Source of the DNA: Alphaproteobacteria bacterium
GTDB taxonomy: Bacteria > Pseudomonadota > Alphaproteobacteria > UBA8366
DNA: 8,593 nucleotides
Direction: 5' to 3'
Assembly: GCA_029861675.1 (NCBI GenBank)
Contig: JAOTYV010000213.1
Coordinates: 1-8,593, forward strand
Part shown: piece by piece, positions 1 to 6,335 of the stretch
Numbering within the stretch: the first letter of the stretch is position 1
Layout: each line of letters starts with the position of its first letter
Made by a program: the position numbers and the translations under genes
Notes under the pieces: model-generated
Told to the model about the DNA's origin: nothing
Seen by the model: the letters and a program-made list of their open reading frames with translations, nothing else
Databases searched by the model: none

Positions 1-130
1 ATCGCTTCGGCAAATCGTGCAGGAGCGGTTTTTGGAATTGGATGATCGGGAGCGGTCCGCGCGGAGCGCCTTGGCGCGTCTCGAGGCGGGCGTCGTTCGG
101 CGGTTCATCGAGTTACGGGAGCGACTCTGA
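1..130 (+). CDS. atpC: N-type ATPase epsilon subunit AtpC, C-terminal end (5' truncated)
   Basis: Only the last 42 codons are in the window, in the frame that starts at base 2, ending with TGA at 128-130. The peptide begins SLRQIVQERFLELDDRER and ends FIELRERL. It is rich in Arg, Glu and Leu and reads as amphipathic helix, which fits the helical C-terminal part of an F-type epsilon subunit. In rotary ATPases epsilon belongs to the central stalk and can restrain ATP hydrolysis. The assignment rests mainly on position: in N-ATPase operons atpC directly precedes atpQ. Its stop shares one base with the atpQ start (TGATG, 128-132), a usual sign of translational coupling. The sequence alone would not identify so short a fragment. 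The N-terminal beta-sandwich domain and the beta subunit gene should lie upstream of the window. Confidence 0.75.
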   Translation, partial: SLRQIVQERFLELDDRERSARSALARLEAGVVRRFIELRERL

Positions 131-441
131 TGGCTGCATCGCACCCGGACACCCCGGAAAGCGACGAAGAGGCCGTGGCGCGTGAAATCGGCGAAAAAGC
201 CGAACGCAAACTGAAAGCGCGGGCACAGGGACGGCGAGAGGTTTGGTTCGGGCTCGGCATGTTCGGTTTGGTCGGCTGGTCCGTCGCGGTCCCGACAATT
301 GTCGGTATCGTCCTCGGGTTGTGGATCGATGCACGACTGCAGGACCCTATCTCCTGGACCCTTACCCTGTTGTTCGTCGGCGCTGCGCTCGGATGCGTCA
401 ACGCCTGGTATTGGGTGAAGCGGGAGAGCCGGCATGAATAA
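130..441 (+). CDS. atpQ: N-ATPase accessory membrane protein AtpQ (AtpI-like)
   Basis: A 103-residue protein of the small AtpI/'gene 1'-like family that marks N-ATPase operons. Residues 1-36 form a charged, Glu/Arg/Lys-rich cytoplasmic helix. Two membrane segments follow, at about 38-65 and 74-96. The first carries the family-like stretch GLVGWSVAVPTIVGIVLGLW (46-65). AtpI-type proteins are thought to help assemble the c-ring or to transport divalent cations. In N-ATPases, AtpQ and AtpR are proposed to form a two-protein accessory module, but the exact role is unproven. The ATG at 130 overlaps the atpC stop, and length and topology are normal for the family. Unusually, atpR does not follow directly: an antiporter gene lies between and starts 8 bases before the atpQ stop. 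The family call is confident and the function is not. Confidence 0.88.
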   Translation: MAASHPDTPESDEEAVAREIGEKAERKLKARAQGRREVWFGLGMFGLVGWSVAVPTIVGIVLGLWIDARLQDPISWTLTLLFVGAALGCVNAWYWVKRESRHE

Positions 442-1651
442 CGGATTGCCGGACGTTGCATTCGCGGTCTTCGTAATCGGCGCAATTGTCGTATCCGCGA
501 CCCTTGCGCGTCCGGTGCTGGACCGTTTCGGGCTGCCGGATGTTGTCGGGTATATCGTCATCGGCATGGCGTTGAGCGCGATTGATTACAAGGTCGGGAT
601 GGTCTCCCACGATATTCAGGCGGCATTGAATGTGCTGGCGGCTGCCGGTGTCATCATCCTTCTGTTTCGCGTGGGATTGGAAAGCAATCCGGCGAAGCTG
701 ATCGACCAACTTCCCAATGCCGGCGTCACCTTGATCGGCAGTATCGTGCCGAGCGGGCTGCTCGGATACCTGGCCGCGCGATACCTCATCGGCACCGATC
801 CGCTGCCGGCGCTTTTCGCCGGCGTTGCGCTGACCGCGACGAGCGTCGGCGTCTCCATTTCGGTGTGGCGCGAACTCGGCGCGATCGACACGGACAGCGG
901 CGCGCTGCTGCTCGACCTGGCGGAACTCGATGACATGGCCGCTATCGTCATGTTGGCCGCTCTGCTCTCGATCGCACCGCTGTTCTTTGGGGCGGTAGGG
1001 CAAGATTTGGCAACATCGGTAGGGGTATTTGCCGGATGGTTGGTCATCAAGATGGCGGCATTGATTGCAACTTGCCTTGTCTTCGCACGGTATTTCGAAA
1101 GCCGGGTACGGCGCTGGCTGGGCCGGATCGAAGGCGGCCCCGCGCCGGTGATCTCCGTTGCCGGCATTGGGTTCATGATTGCCGCACTCGCCGGGTGGCT
1201 CGGGTTTTCCCTGGCGGTCGGCGCTCTGTTTGCGGGGCTTGCGTTCAGCCGGGATTCGGACCGGGTGAAGCTCGATCGGTCGTTCGAGACGCTCTACCGG
1301 TTTTTCGTCCCGTTCTTCTTTGTCGGGATCGGCCTCTCGGTGGAAATATCCATATTGCCGGCGGCGGTAGGCGTCGGCGCGATCCTCCTGTTGGCCGCGG
1401 TGATTGGCAAGGTCGCCGGGACGGCGCTGCCGGTGCTGCTTACGTCATCCGGCATGAGCGGGCTCTTGATCGGCACGAGCATGGTGCCGCGGGCGGAGAT
1501 CGCGATGATCGTGATCGAGCGCGGGCGGGCGCTTGGCGATTGGGCCGTTACACCCGAACTCTATACCGGAATGGTCATCGTGACGCTTGGCACCTGTCTC
1601 ATCAGCCCGCCGGTGGTCCGGTATCTGCTGCTGCGATTTCCACAGAGGTGA
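434..1651 (+). CDS. CPA2-type Na+(K+)/H+ antiporter inserted in the N-ATPase operon
   Basis: A 405-residue, very hydrophobic protein of the Kef/NapA branch of monovalent cation/proton antiporters (CPA2). It probably exchanges Na+ or K+ for H+ across the cytoplasmic membrane. Family hallmarks in order: LFRVGLES (77-84), TATSVGVSISVWRELG (134-149), the paired aspartates D166-D167 in ELDDMAAIV, FFFVGIGLSVE (294-304), a membrane lysine K326 in VIGKVAGT, and the half-helix motif MVPRAEIAMIV (350-360). In NapA-like proteins the DD pair and a helix-10 lysine carry ion binding and electrogenic exchange, and both seem present here. About 11-13 membrane segments fit the hydrophobicity. The protein ends right after the transport core, with no RCK/TrkA-N domain, so the nucleotide gating of KefB/KefC is unlikely. 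ATG 434 overlaps atpQ by 8 bases and atpR starts 5 bases after the stop, so it lies inside the operon. Ion specificity cannot be read from the sequence. Confidence 0.9.
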   Translation: MNNGLPDVAFAVFVIGAIVVSATLARPVLDRFGLPDVVGYIVIGMALSAIDYKVGMVSHDIQAALNVLAAAGVIILLFRVGLESNPAKLIDQLPNAGVTLIGSIVPSGLLGYLAARYLIGTDPLPALFAGVALTATSVGVSISVWRELGAIDTDSGALLLDLAELDDMAAIVMLAALLSIAPLFFGAVGQDLATSVGVFAGWLVIKMAALIATCLVFARYFESRVRRWLGRIEGGPAPVISVAGIGFMIAALAGWLGFSLAVGALFAGLAFSRDSDRVKLDRSFETLYRFFVPFFFVGIGLSVEISILPAAVGVGAILLLAAVIGKVAGTALPVLLTSSGMSGLLIGTSMVPRAEIAMIVIERGRALGDWAVTPELYTGMVIVTLGTCLISPPVVRYLLLRFPQR

Positions 1652-1656
1652 GCGCG

Positions 1657-1953
1657 ATGGGACTTGCAACATTCGACTTGGCTTCGGTGTTCGCCGCCGG
1701 ATTCGCGCTTGGGGCGGGATACGCGGCGATGCTTTGGATTACCGTGCGGCGGTTGGCGCAGATGCGGTATCCCGCAATCGGGTTGCTGGGGAGCGCCGTG
1801 GTGCGCCTCGCTCTGCCGTTGGTGGGGTTGTATGTGGTCATGGACGGGCGTTGGGAAAGGCTGCTGATAGGCCTTTTGGGGTTTGCCGTCGCGCGTTTTG
1901 TCGCGACACGTCTGGCCGCACCGGTTGGTTCGAAACCACCTATGATTCCATAG
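1657..1953 (+). CDS. atpR: N-ATPase accessory membrane subunit AtpR
   Basis: A 98-residue protein with three membrane segments at about 7-30, 38-61 and 68-88. It matches the AtpR subunit found only in N-ATPase operons. Two arginines sit inside otherwise hydrophobic segments: R50 (GSAVVRLALPL) and R80 (FAVARFVATR). Family work has proposed that such membrane arginines interact with the ion-binding carboxylates of subunit c, perhaps during ring assembly; this is not proven. The frame is open far upstream (from 1036) inside the antiporter gene. The start is placed at ATG 1657 because GAGGTGA at 1645-1651 lies five bases before it and because the resulting protein has the normal AtpR length. It is followed by atpB, as in the standard order. 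The usual direct junction with atpQ is broken by the antiporter gene. Confidence 0.9.
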   Translation: MGLATFDLASVFAAGFALGAGYAAMLWITVRRLAQMRYPAIGLLGSAVVRLALPLVGLYVVMDGRWERLLIGLLGFAVARFVATRLAAPVGSKPPMIP

Positions 1954-1966
1954 GAGCGGCAGGCTG

Positions 1967-2674
1967 ATGCAAATTACCACCGATGCCATCATTGTCGCGC
2001 AATGGGGATCGTTTGCGCTCAACGCGACAATCGCGTTCACCTGGGCGGTGATGGCAATTTTGACCATCGGGTCTTGGCTTATCACTTTGCGGATTTCCGA
2101 TACGGAGAAATTGTCCCGCTGGCAAAATCTGCTCGAGGTTGTCGTTGTCGGGATGCGCGATCAGATCCGTTCCGTCAGCCATCAGGCGCCGCGGCAGTTC
2201 CTTCCCTTTGTCGGCACGCTTTTTCTGTTCGTGGCGACGTCCAACCTGTTGGCGGTTGTTCCCGGCTTTAAGCCGCCGACCGGGTCACTGTCGACCACTG
2301 CGGCGCTCGCGCTGTGTGTGCTGATCGCCGTACCGCTGTACGGCATCATGGAGCGCGGTGTGCTCGGCTATCTACGAAAGTATGTTCAGCCGACGATTTT
2401 CATGCTGCCCTTCAACGTGATTGGCGAGTTTTCCCGAACCATTGCCCTGGCGATCCGCCTGTACGGTAACGTAATGAGCGGCACCGTGATCGTGGCGATC
2501 CTGATCGGTATCACTCCCTTCTTCTTCCCGATCGTTATGCAGTTGCTAGGCCTGCTGACCGGCCTGATACAAGCATACATTTTTGCCATTCTGGCGATGG
2601 TCTATATCGCATCCGCGATGCAGCCGAATGCCGGCGAGGAAGAGACGGAGCATAACGATGCCTTACAACAATAA
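1967..2674 (+). CDS. atpB: N-type ATPase subunit a (AtpB)
   Basis: A 235-residue subunit a, the membrane stator that forms the two ion half-channels beside the c-ring. The key helix reads IGEFSRTIALAIRLYGNVMSG (152-172) and contains the essential arginine R164 (bases 2456-2458), the counterpart of E. coli Arg210. The last long helix has GLIQAYIFAILAMVYIASAM (199-218), with Q202 at the place of the conserved glutamine of the E. coli LQAFIF region. Five to six membrane segments are visible. The C-terminal tail (220-235) is acidic and polar. The length is shorter than E. coli subunit a (271) but normal for the 'alternate F1F0 ATPase' a subunit. ATG 1967 lies 13 bases after atpR; AGGAG at 1952-1956 overlaps the atpR stop and can serve as ribosome site. 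The gene is intact, with no missing catalytic residue. Confidence 0.96.
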   Translation: MQITTDAIIVAQWGSFALNATIAFTWAVMAILTIGSWLITLRISDTEKLSRWQNLLEVVVVGMRDQIRSVSHQAPRQFLPFVGTLFLFVATSNLLAVVPGFKPPTGSLSTTAALALCVLIAVPLYGIMERGVLGYLRKYVQPTIFMLPFNVIGEFSRTIALAIRLYGNVMSGTVIVAILIGITPFFFPIVMQLLGLLTGLIQAYIFAILAMVYIASAMQPNAGEEETEHNDALQQ

Positions 2675-2695
2675 ATCTCAAAATTGGAGGTACAG
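2675..2695 (+). promoter_or_regulatory. Strong, AT-rich ribosome-binding region of atpE
   Basis: The 21-base gap between atpB and atpE is AT-rich against a GC-rich background and carries GGAGG at 2686-2690, five bases before ATG 2696. This is the clearest Shine-Dalgarno site in the operon. It supports ATG 2696 as the start rather than the in-frame TTG at 2684, which lies within and just ahead of the ribosome site. A strong, weakly structured leader suits a subunit needed in many copies per complex, as known for atpE in E. coli. Confidence 0.75.
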
Positions 2696-2959
2696 ATGGA
2701 TAATCTTGGATTAATCGGCGCTGTGTCCATCTTCACGGCCGGATTGACCATAGCGATCGGTTCAATCGGACCGGCGCTCGGTGAGGCCCGCGCGGCGGCG
2801 CAAGCGCTGGCGGCGATCGCCCAGCAACCGGACGAGGCGAATACCATTACCCGAACGCTCTTCGTCAGTCTGGCGATGATCGAGTCGACGGCGATTTATT
2901 GCTTCGTCGTATCCATGATCTTGATCTTCGCAAATCCCTTTTGGGCTCATTTCTCATAA
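2696..2959 (+). CDS. atpE: N-type ATPase subunit c (AtpE), double-carboxylate rotor subunit
   Basis: An 87-residue hairpin of two membrane helices (about 4-36 and 51-80) joined by the polar loop AQQPDEAN (42-49), typical of subunit c; many copies form the rotor ring. Helix 1 has GSIGPALGEARAAA, with E30 where the Na+-binding c subunit of Ilyobacter tartaricus has Gln32. Helix 2 has MIESTAIY, with the ion-binding carboxylate E63 followed by S64, T65 and Y68, which match the Na+ ligand set (Glu65, Ser66, Thr67, Tyr70). The second carboxylate in helix 1 is typical of N-ATPases. Na+ transport has been inferred from these ligands for the family, yet the Burkholderia pseudomallei N-ATPase ring was reported to be H+-specific, so the ion remains open. 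The end ANPFWAHFS resembles Na+-type c subunits (ANPF). The start was chosen by the strong ribosome site at 2686-2690. Confidence 0.96.
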   Translation: MDNLGLIGAVSIFTAGLTIAIGSIGPALGEARAAAQALAAIAQQPDEANTITRTLFVSLAMIESTAIYCFVVSMILIFANPFWAHFS

Positions 2960-2974
2960 CCGCTGGTGCGATCG

Positions 2975-3763
2975 ATGCAGATTGACTGGATCACCGTTGG
3001 CGCGCAGATCATAAATTTCTTGATTCTGGTGTGGCTTCTGCAGCGTTTTCTCTACGGCCCAATCATTCGCGCCATGGACAGGCGTGAACAGCGGATCGCC
3101 GCACGGCTGGATGAGGCCGAACAAGGGAAACGGGACGCAGAGACTGAGGCGCATGCCTATCGGGAAAAACAGCAGCGGCTGGAACAGCAGCGCGGCGAAC
3201 TTCTCGCGCAAGCCCAGGCATCCGCGGAGCAAAAAAAGATAGATCTGGAAAAGGCGCTGCGTCGGGAAATCGACCAGCAGCGAGGGGAATGGGTGCGCCA
3301 AATTGATGCGCAGCGAACCCTGTTTCTCAAGGACGTTCGCGAACGCACGGCCGAACATTTTTACGGATTGGCGAGGAAGGCATTGACCGATCTCGCCGAT
3401 ACGCGGCTCGAAGATCAGATGGCCGCCGTATTTGTCGACCGCATCCGCGCTCTCGACGGCGAAATCCGGCGGAAGATCGAGGCCGCGTGTAGCGTCGCGG
3501 GTAATACCATCACCATCCAGTCGCGGTTCGCATTGCCGCCGGAGCGGCGACGTGAAATCACCGCCGCCATTCACGAAACGATTTCCAGCGGTGCGACCGT
3601 CACCTATGAGGAAAATGGCGCGGCATGCAACGGTATCGAGTTGAAGGCGGGCAGCCAGACAATCGCGTGGACCATCGACAATTATCTGGACGGACTTGAA
3701 CAGGCTATCGGCGAAGAAATTTCGGCCCTGGCCGGTTCGCCTGCCGAGGCCGCGGCGGTATGA
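2975..3763 (+). CDS. atpF: N-type ATPase subunit b with delta-like C-terminal domain (AtpF)
   Basis: A 262-residue peripheral-stalk protein. One membrane helix (about 7-27, [17 protein letters not shown]) is followed by a long charged helix rich in Gln, Glu, Arg and Lys (about 33-125), expected to be coiled coil. A globular part (about 128-250) ends with [26 protein letters not shown] (220-245), which resembles the C-terminal domain of the delta/OSCP subunit. The protein is about 100 residues longer than E. coli b (156), and no separate atpH gene lies before atpA, so it probably does both jobs: linking Fo to the top of F1. This is the usual design for the 'alternate' F0 subunit B. An in-frame GTG at 2966 would add three residues; ATG 2975 is preferred because MQIDW starts the family-like N-terminus. 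The ribosome site is weak. The stop overlaps the atpA start by four bases (ATGA, 3760-3763). Confidence 0.93.
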   Translation: MQIDWITVGAQIINFLILVWLLQRFLYGPIIRAMDRREQRIAARLDEAEQGKRDAETEAHAYREKQQRLEQQRGELLAQAQASAEQKKIDLEKALRREIDQQRGEWVRQIDAQRTLFLKDVRERTAEHFYGLARKALTDLADTRLEDQMAAVFVDRIRALDGEIRRKIEAACSVAGNTITIQSRFALPPERRREITAAIHETISSGATVTYEENGAACNGIELKAGSQTIAWTIDNYLDGLEQAIGEEISALAGSPAEAAAV

Positions 3764-5292
3764 CTGCTCGGGTACCCTTGCTGCACGATTTGGCGGACGA
3801 AACCTTCGGCTGTCTCGAACGCATTCTCGAGGGACATGAACCGAAACTGAATCCGCAGGAAATCGGCACCGTTACGCAGGTCGCCGGCGGCATTGCCCGG
3901 GTGACCGGCTTTACTGACGTCCACGACAACGAGCTGATCCGGTTTCCGGGGGATGTCCTGGGGATTGCCGCAAATCTGGATGTCGACGGCATTGGCATTA
4001 TCCTTCTCGACGAAGGCAGCCGGCTCAATGTCGGTGACGAGGCGCGGCGCACCCGGCGGGTTGTCGATGTGCCGGTCGGTGACGCTCTGCTCGGTCGTGT
4101 GGTCGATGCGCTCGGGCGACCTCTGGACGAGAAAGGACCGATTGATTGCCGCCAGCGCCGTGCCGTGGAACGGCCGGCACCCGCGATCATGGCGCGCGCG
4201 CCGGTAACGCAACCGCTGCAGACCGGTATCAAGGCGATCGATGCGGCGATCCCGATTGGCCGGGGCCAGCGGGAGCTCATCCTGGGCGACCGACAAATCG
4301 GCAAGACCACGGTTGCTGTCGATACCATTCTCAATCAACGCGACAAGAACGTCCTCTGCGTTTACTGCGCGATCGGCCAACGCGGCGCATCGGTTGCCCG
4401 TGTTCTCGCACGCCTCGAGGAACACGGCGCGCTGGAGCGCTGCATTGTCGTCGTCGCCGCCGGAGAGGATCCGCCCGGATTGCAGTTCGTCGCGCCGTAT
4501 GCCGCCACCAGCATGGCGGAATTCTTCATGGAGCAGGGGCGGGATGTGCTGATCGTTTACGATGATCTTACACGCCACGCGCGGGCATACCGGCAGCTCT
4601 CGCTCATTCTGCGCCGTCCGCCCGGTAGGGAGGCGTATCCCGGCGACATCTTTTTTGTCCATTCACGCCTGTTGGAGCGTGTAACCCATCTCCGCGAGGA
4701 ACTGGGCGGGGGTTCATTGACCGCGCTGCCCATTGTCGAAACCCAGGCGCAGAACATTTCCGCCTATATTCCAACCAATCTGATTTCGATAACGGACGGC
4801 CAGATTTATCTTTCGCCGGAGCTGTTTCGAAAAGGCCAGTTGCCCGCGGTCGACATCGGCAAATCGGTCTCTCGCGTGGGCGGTAAGGCGCAGCTTCCCG
4901 CGTACCGGGCAGTAGCCGGCGATCTGCGGCTTTCCTATGCGCAATTCGAAGAGCTGGAAATCTTCGCCCGTTTCGGAACGCGGCTCGACGATGAGACGCG
5001 CCGGCGCCTGGATCGTGGCCAGCGAATTCGCGAAATCCTCAAGCAAGATGCGCACGAACGGTTCACCGTGCCGGAACAAATCGCGGTGCTATTTGCGGCG
5101 ACGCAGGGATTGTTCGATCAGCATTCGATCGATTGCGTCGCGGAGGGTGAGACCGCATTGCGCAATTCGATGAATACGGCGTTCGCCCGGCTCTGCGAAC
5201 AAATCGAGCGCGGGGAGGCGCTGAACGACGACGACCGGCGGGAGATGCTCGCCGAATTCCGCAATGCTTTGTCCCGCCAGAACGCTGATTGA
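3760..5292 (+). CDS. atpA: N-type ATPase subunit alpha (AtpA)
   Basis: A 510-residue, full-length alpha subunit of the F1 head. Order: N-terminal beta-barrel (about 30-95), nucleotide-binding domain (about 96-375) and helical C-terminal domain (about 380-505). The P-loop is GDRQIGKTT (176-184, bases 4285-4311). The Walker B strand is VLIVYDDL (263-270). [10 protein letters not shown] (369-378) carries the arginine finger R372, which reaches into the catalytic site of the neighbouring beta subunit. [35 protein letters not shown] and [21 protein letters not shown] are classic alpha stretches (each given only in part: [14 protein letters not shown] 148-161; [14 protein letters not shown] 335-348). 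As in other alpha subunits the nucleotide site should be non-catalytic; catalysis lies on beta (atpD, not in this window). The N-terminal region reads like the shorter alternate-type alpha. Start ATG 3760 overlaps the atpF stop, implying coupled translation. atpG follows after 13 bases. Confidence 0.97.
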   Translation: MTARVPLLHDLADETFGCLERILEGHEPKLNPQEIGTVTQVAGGIARVTGFTDVHDNELIRFPGDVLGIAANLDVDGIGIILLDEGSRLNVGDEARRTRRVVDVPVGDALLGRVVDALGRPLDEKGPIDCRQRRAVERPAPAIMARAPVTQPLQTGIKAIDAAIPIGRGQRELILGDRQIGKTTVAVDTILNQRDKNVLCVYCAIGQRGASVARVLARLEEHGALERCIVVVAAGEDPPGLQFVAPYAATSMAEFFMEQGRDVLIVYDDLTRHARAYRQLSLILRRPPGREAYPGDIFFVHSRLLERVTHLREELGGGSLTALPIVETQAQNISAYIPTNLISITDGQIYLSPELFRKGQLPAVDIGKSVSRVGGKAQLPAYRAVAGDLRLSYAQFEELEIFARFGTRLDDETRRRLDRGQRIREILKQDAHERFTVPEQIAVLFAATQGLFDQHSIDCVAEGETALRNSMNTAFARLCEQIERGEALNDDDRREMLAEFRNALSRQNAD

Positions 5293-5305
5293 CAGGGAAA
5301 CGGCA

Positions 5306-6190
5306 ATGGACTCGTTGGAATCCGTCGGTAAGCGCATCGCAACGACCACGAATCTGCGATCGATCGTGCGGACGATGAAGTCGCTTTCGGCGGTTAGCAT
5401 TCGCCAGTATGAGGAAGCATCCGATGCACTGCGACAGTACAACGAAACGATAGAGCTCGGCCTGCACGTGGTCTTGCGGCGCCGGGCCGTGCCGGCGCCC
5501 CTGGTCACATCATCGGATGGCGGCGCGGGCCTGATCGTCTTTGGATCCGACTACGGTCTCTGCGGCCGATTCAACGAACAGATCACACAGTTCGCGCGAT
5601 CGGAATCCAGTACCCAAGGAGCGCGACCCCGGCGGTGGCTGCCGATCGGCGCCCGGGTGTCCGCGCTTCTGGAGAGCGCCGGCGAAGAAGTCGATGCCTG
5701 TCACTTCTTGCCAGGTTCGGTGAGCGGCATGACAGCGACCGCCCACAGCATTCTGCTGAAGGTCGATGAATGGCGTGAAACGCATGAAATCGAGCAGGTG
5801 TTGCTTGTTCATAACCGGCGCGAGAATGGCGCGAATTCGGTGCCCCATTTGGTTCGGTTGCTTCCTCTCGACACGGACTGGCTTCGTCGTCTCGCGCAAC
5901 GGCATTGGCCGTCCCGAAGGCTTCCGACCTTCACGATGAACGATGCAGATCTATTTTCTTTCCTCGTTCGCCAACACCTGTTCGTCGCGATTTTCCGAGC
6001 CGGTGTCGATTCCATCGCGAGCGAGCATACGACCCGGCTGGCCTCGATGCAGGCCGCCGAGCGTAACATCGACGAGCATTTGGACGAAATGAGCGCAGCA
6101 TTCCGCCGCAAGCGGCAACAGACGATCACCGAAGAAATGATGGATATCGTTGCCGGCTATGAAACGTTGATGGCGCCCGGTGATCGATAA
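5306..6190 (+). CDS. atpG: N-type ATPase subunit gamma (AtpG)
   Basis: A 294-residue gamma subunit, the rotating central shaft of F1. The N-terminal helix (about 1-48) reads MDSLESVGKRIATTTNLRSI and continues RTMKSLSAVSIRQYEEA, equivalent to the family pattern of 'I.s..n...It.aM..va...l'. The C-terminal helix (about 240-290) has TTRLASMQAAERNIDEHL and RRKRQQTITEEMMDIVAGYETL, matching the conserved gamma end (RQ..IT.E..EIV.G). The central Rossmann-like domain contains LIVFGSDYGLCGRFNE, the usual 'G.GLCG..N' feature. The start is set at ATG 5306, with AGGGAA (5294-5299) before it. The frame is open 42 bases further upstream into atpA, but that extension has no family likeness. This is the last gene of the standard N-ATPase order. 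The middle of the protein is divergent, as usual for gamma. The gene looks intact. Confidence 0.94.
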   Translation: MDSLESVGKRIATTTNLRSIVRTMKSLSAVSIRQYEEASDALRQYNETIELGLHVVLRRRAVPAPLVTSSDGGAGLIVFGSDYGLCGRFNEQITQFARSESSTQGARPRRWLPIGARVSALLESAGEEVDACHFLPGSVSGMTATAHSILLKVDEWRETHEIEQVLLVHNRRENGANSVPHLVRLLPLDTDWLRRLAQRHWPSRRLPTFTMNDADLFSFLVRQHLFVAIFRAGVDSIASEHTTRLASMQAAERNIDEHLDEMSAAFRRKRQQTITEEMMDIVAGYETLMAPGDR

Positions 6191-6335
6191 TCAGAATGTA
6201 GCATTGCCGAACCGGTAGTCGAATGGAAGGCTCGTCCCGACTGCCGGGCGCGCCTGATCTTCCTCGAGTGTGCGTCGAAATCGGCACGGTGGGGCGCCAT
6301 CATTCGTCTCGATCCACGCAGCGTTTCCCGTCGGT
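6191..6335. other. Non-coding gap between convergent atpG and arcC
   Basis: This 145-base gap separates the two converging units, so both transcripts should end in or near it. I found no strong hairpin followed by a T-run on either strand. The best local inverted repeat is a four-base stem, CCCG/CGGG around 6226-6240, too weak to call. GGCGCGCC (about 6248-6255) is a palindrome without loop or T-run. No reading frame here resembles a known protein. Termination may be factor-dependent or use read-through into the opposite gene. Confidence 0.5.

Noticed and set aside
398..1003. 201-codon minus-strand open frame opposite the antiporter
   Set aside because: Polar, Gln/Arg/Asp-rich translation typical of the complement of a membrane-protein gene; no independent support.
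434..1651. Reading the antiporter as a mobile-element cargo or recent insertion
   Set aside because: No inverted repeats, duplicated flanks, transposase remnants or obvious change in base composition surround it, and its overlaps with neighbours indicate a settled operon member.
1036..1656. Long plus-strand open frame continuous with and upstream of atpR, suggesting a much larger AtpR
   Set aside because: The upstream part lies entirely inside the antiporter gene in another frame, shows Arg/Gly-rich out-of-frame composition, and the true start at 1657 has a good ribosome site and gives the standard 98-residue AtpR.
2684..2695. TTG at 2684 as an upstream start for atpE, giving a 91-residue protein
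   Set aside because: It lies within and just ahead of the GGAGG ribosome site; ATG 2696 has ideal spacing and gives the usual c-subunit N-terminus.
2954..3574. 206-codon minus-strand open frame opposite atpF
   Set aside because: Antisense shadow of the conserved b subunit; no family motif, and composition follows from the complementary strand.
3682..4662. 326-codon minus-strand open frame opposite atpF and atpA
   Set aside because: It is antisense to well-supported atpA/atpF coding sequence, has no recognisable motif or ribosome site, and such frames are common opposite GC-rich genes.
6220..6260. Possible terminator hairpin (CCCG/CGGG) and the palindrome GGCGCGCC
   Set aside because: The stem is only four base pairs and neither element is followed by a T-run on either strand.
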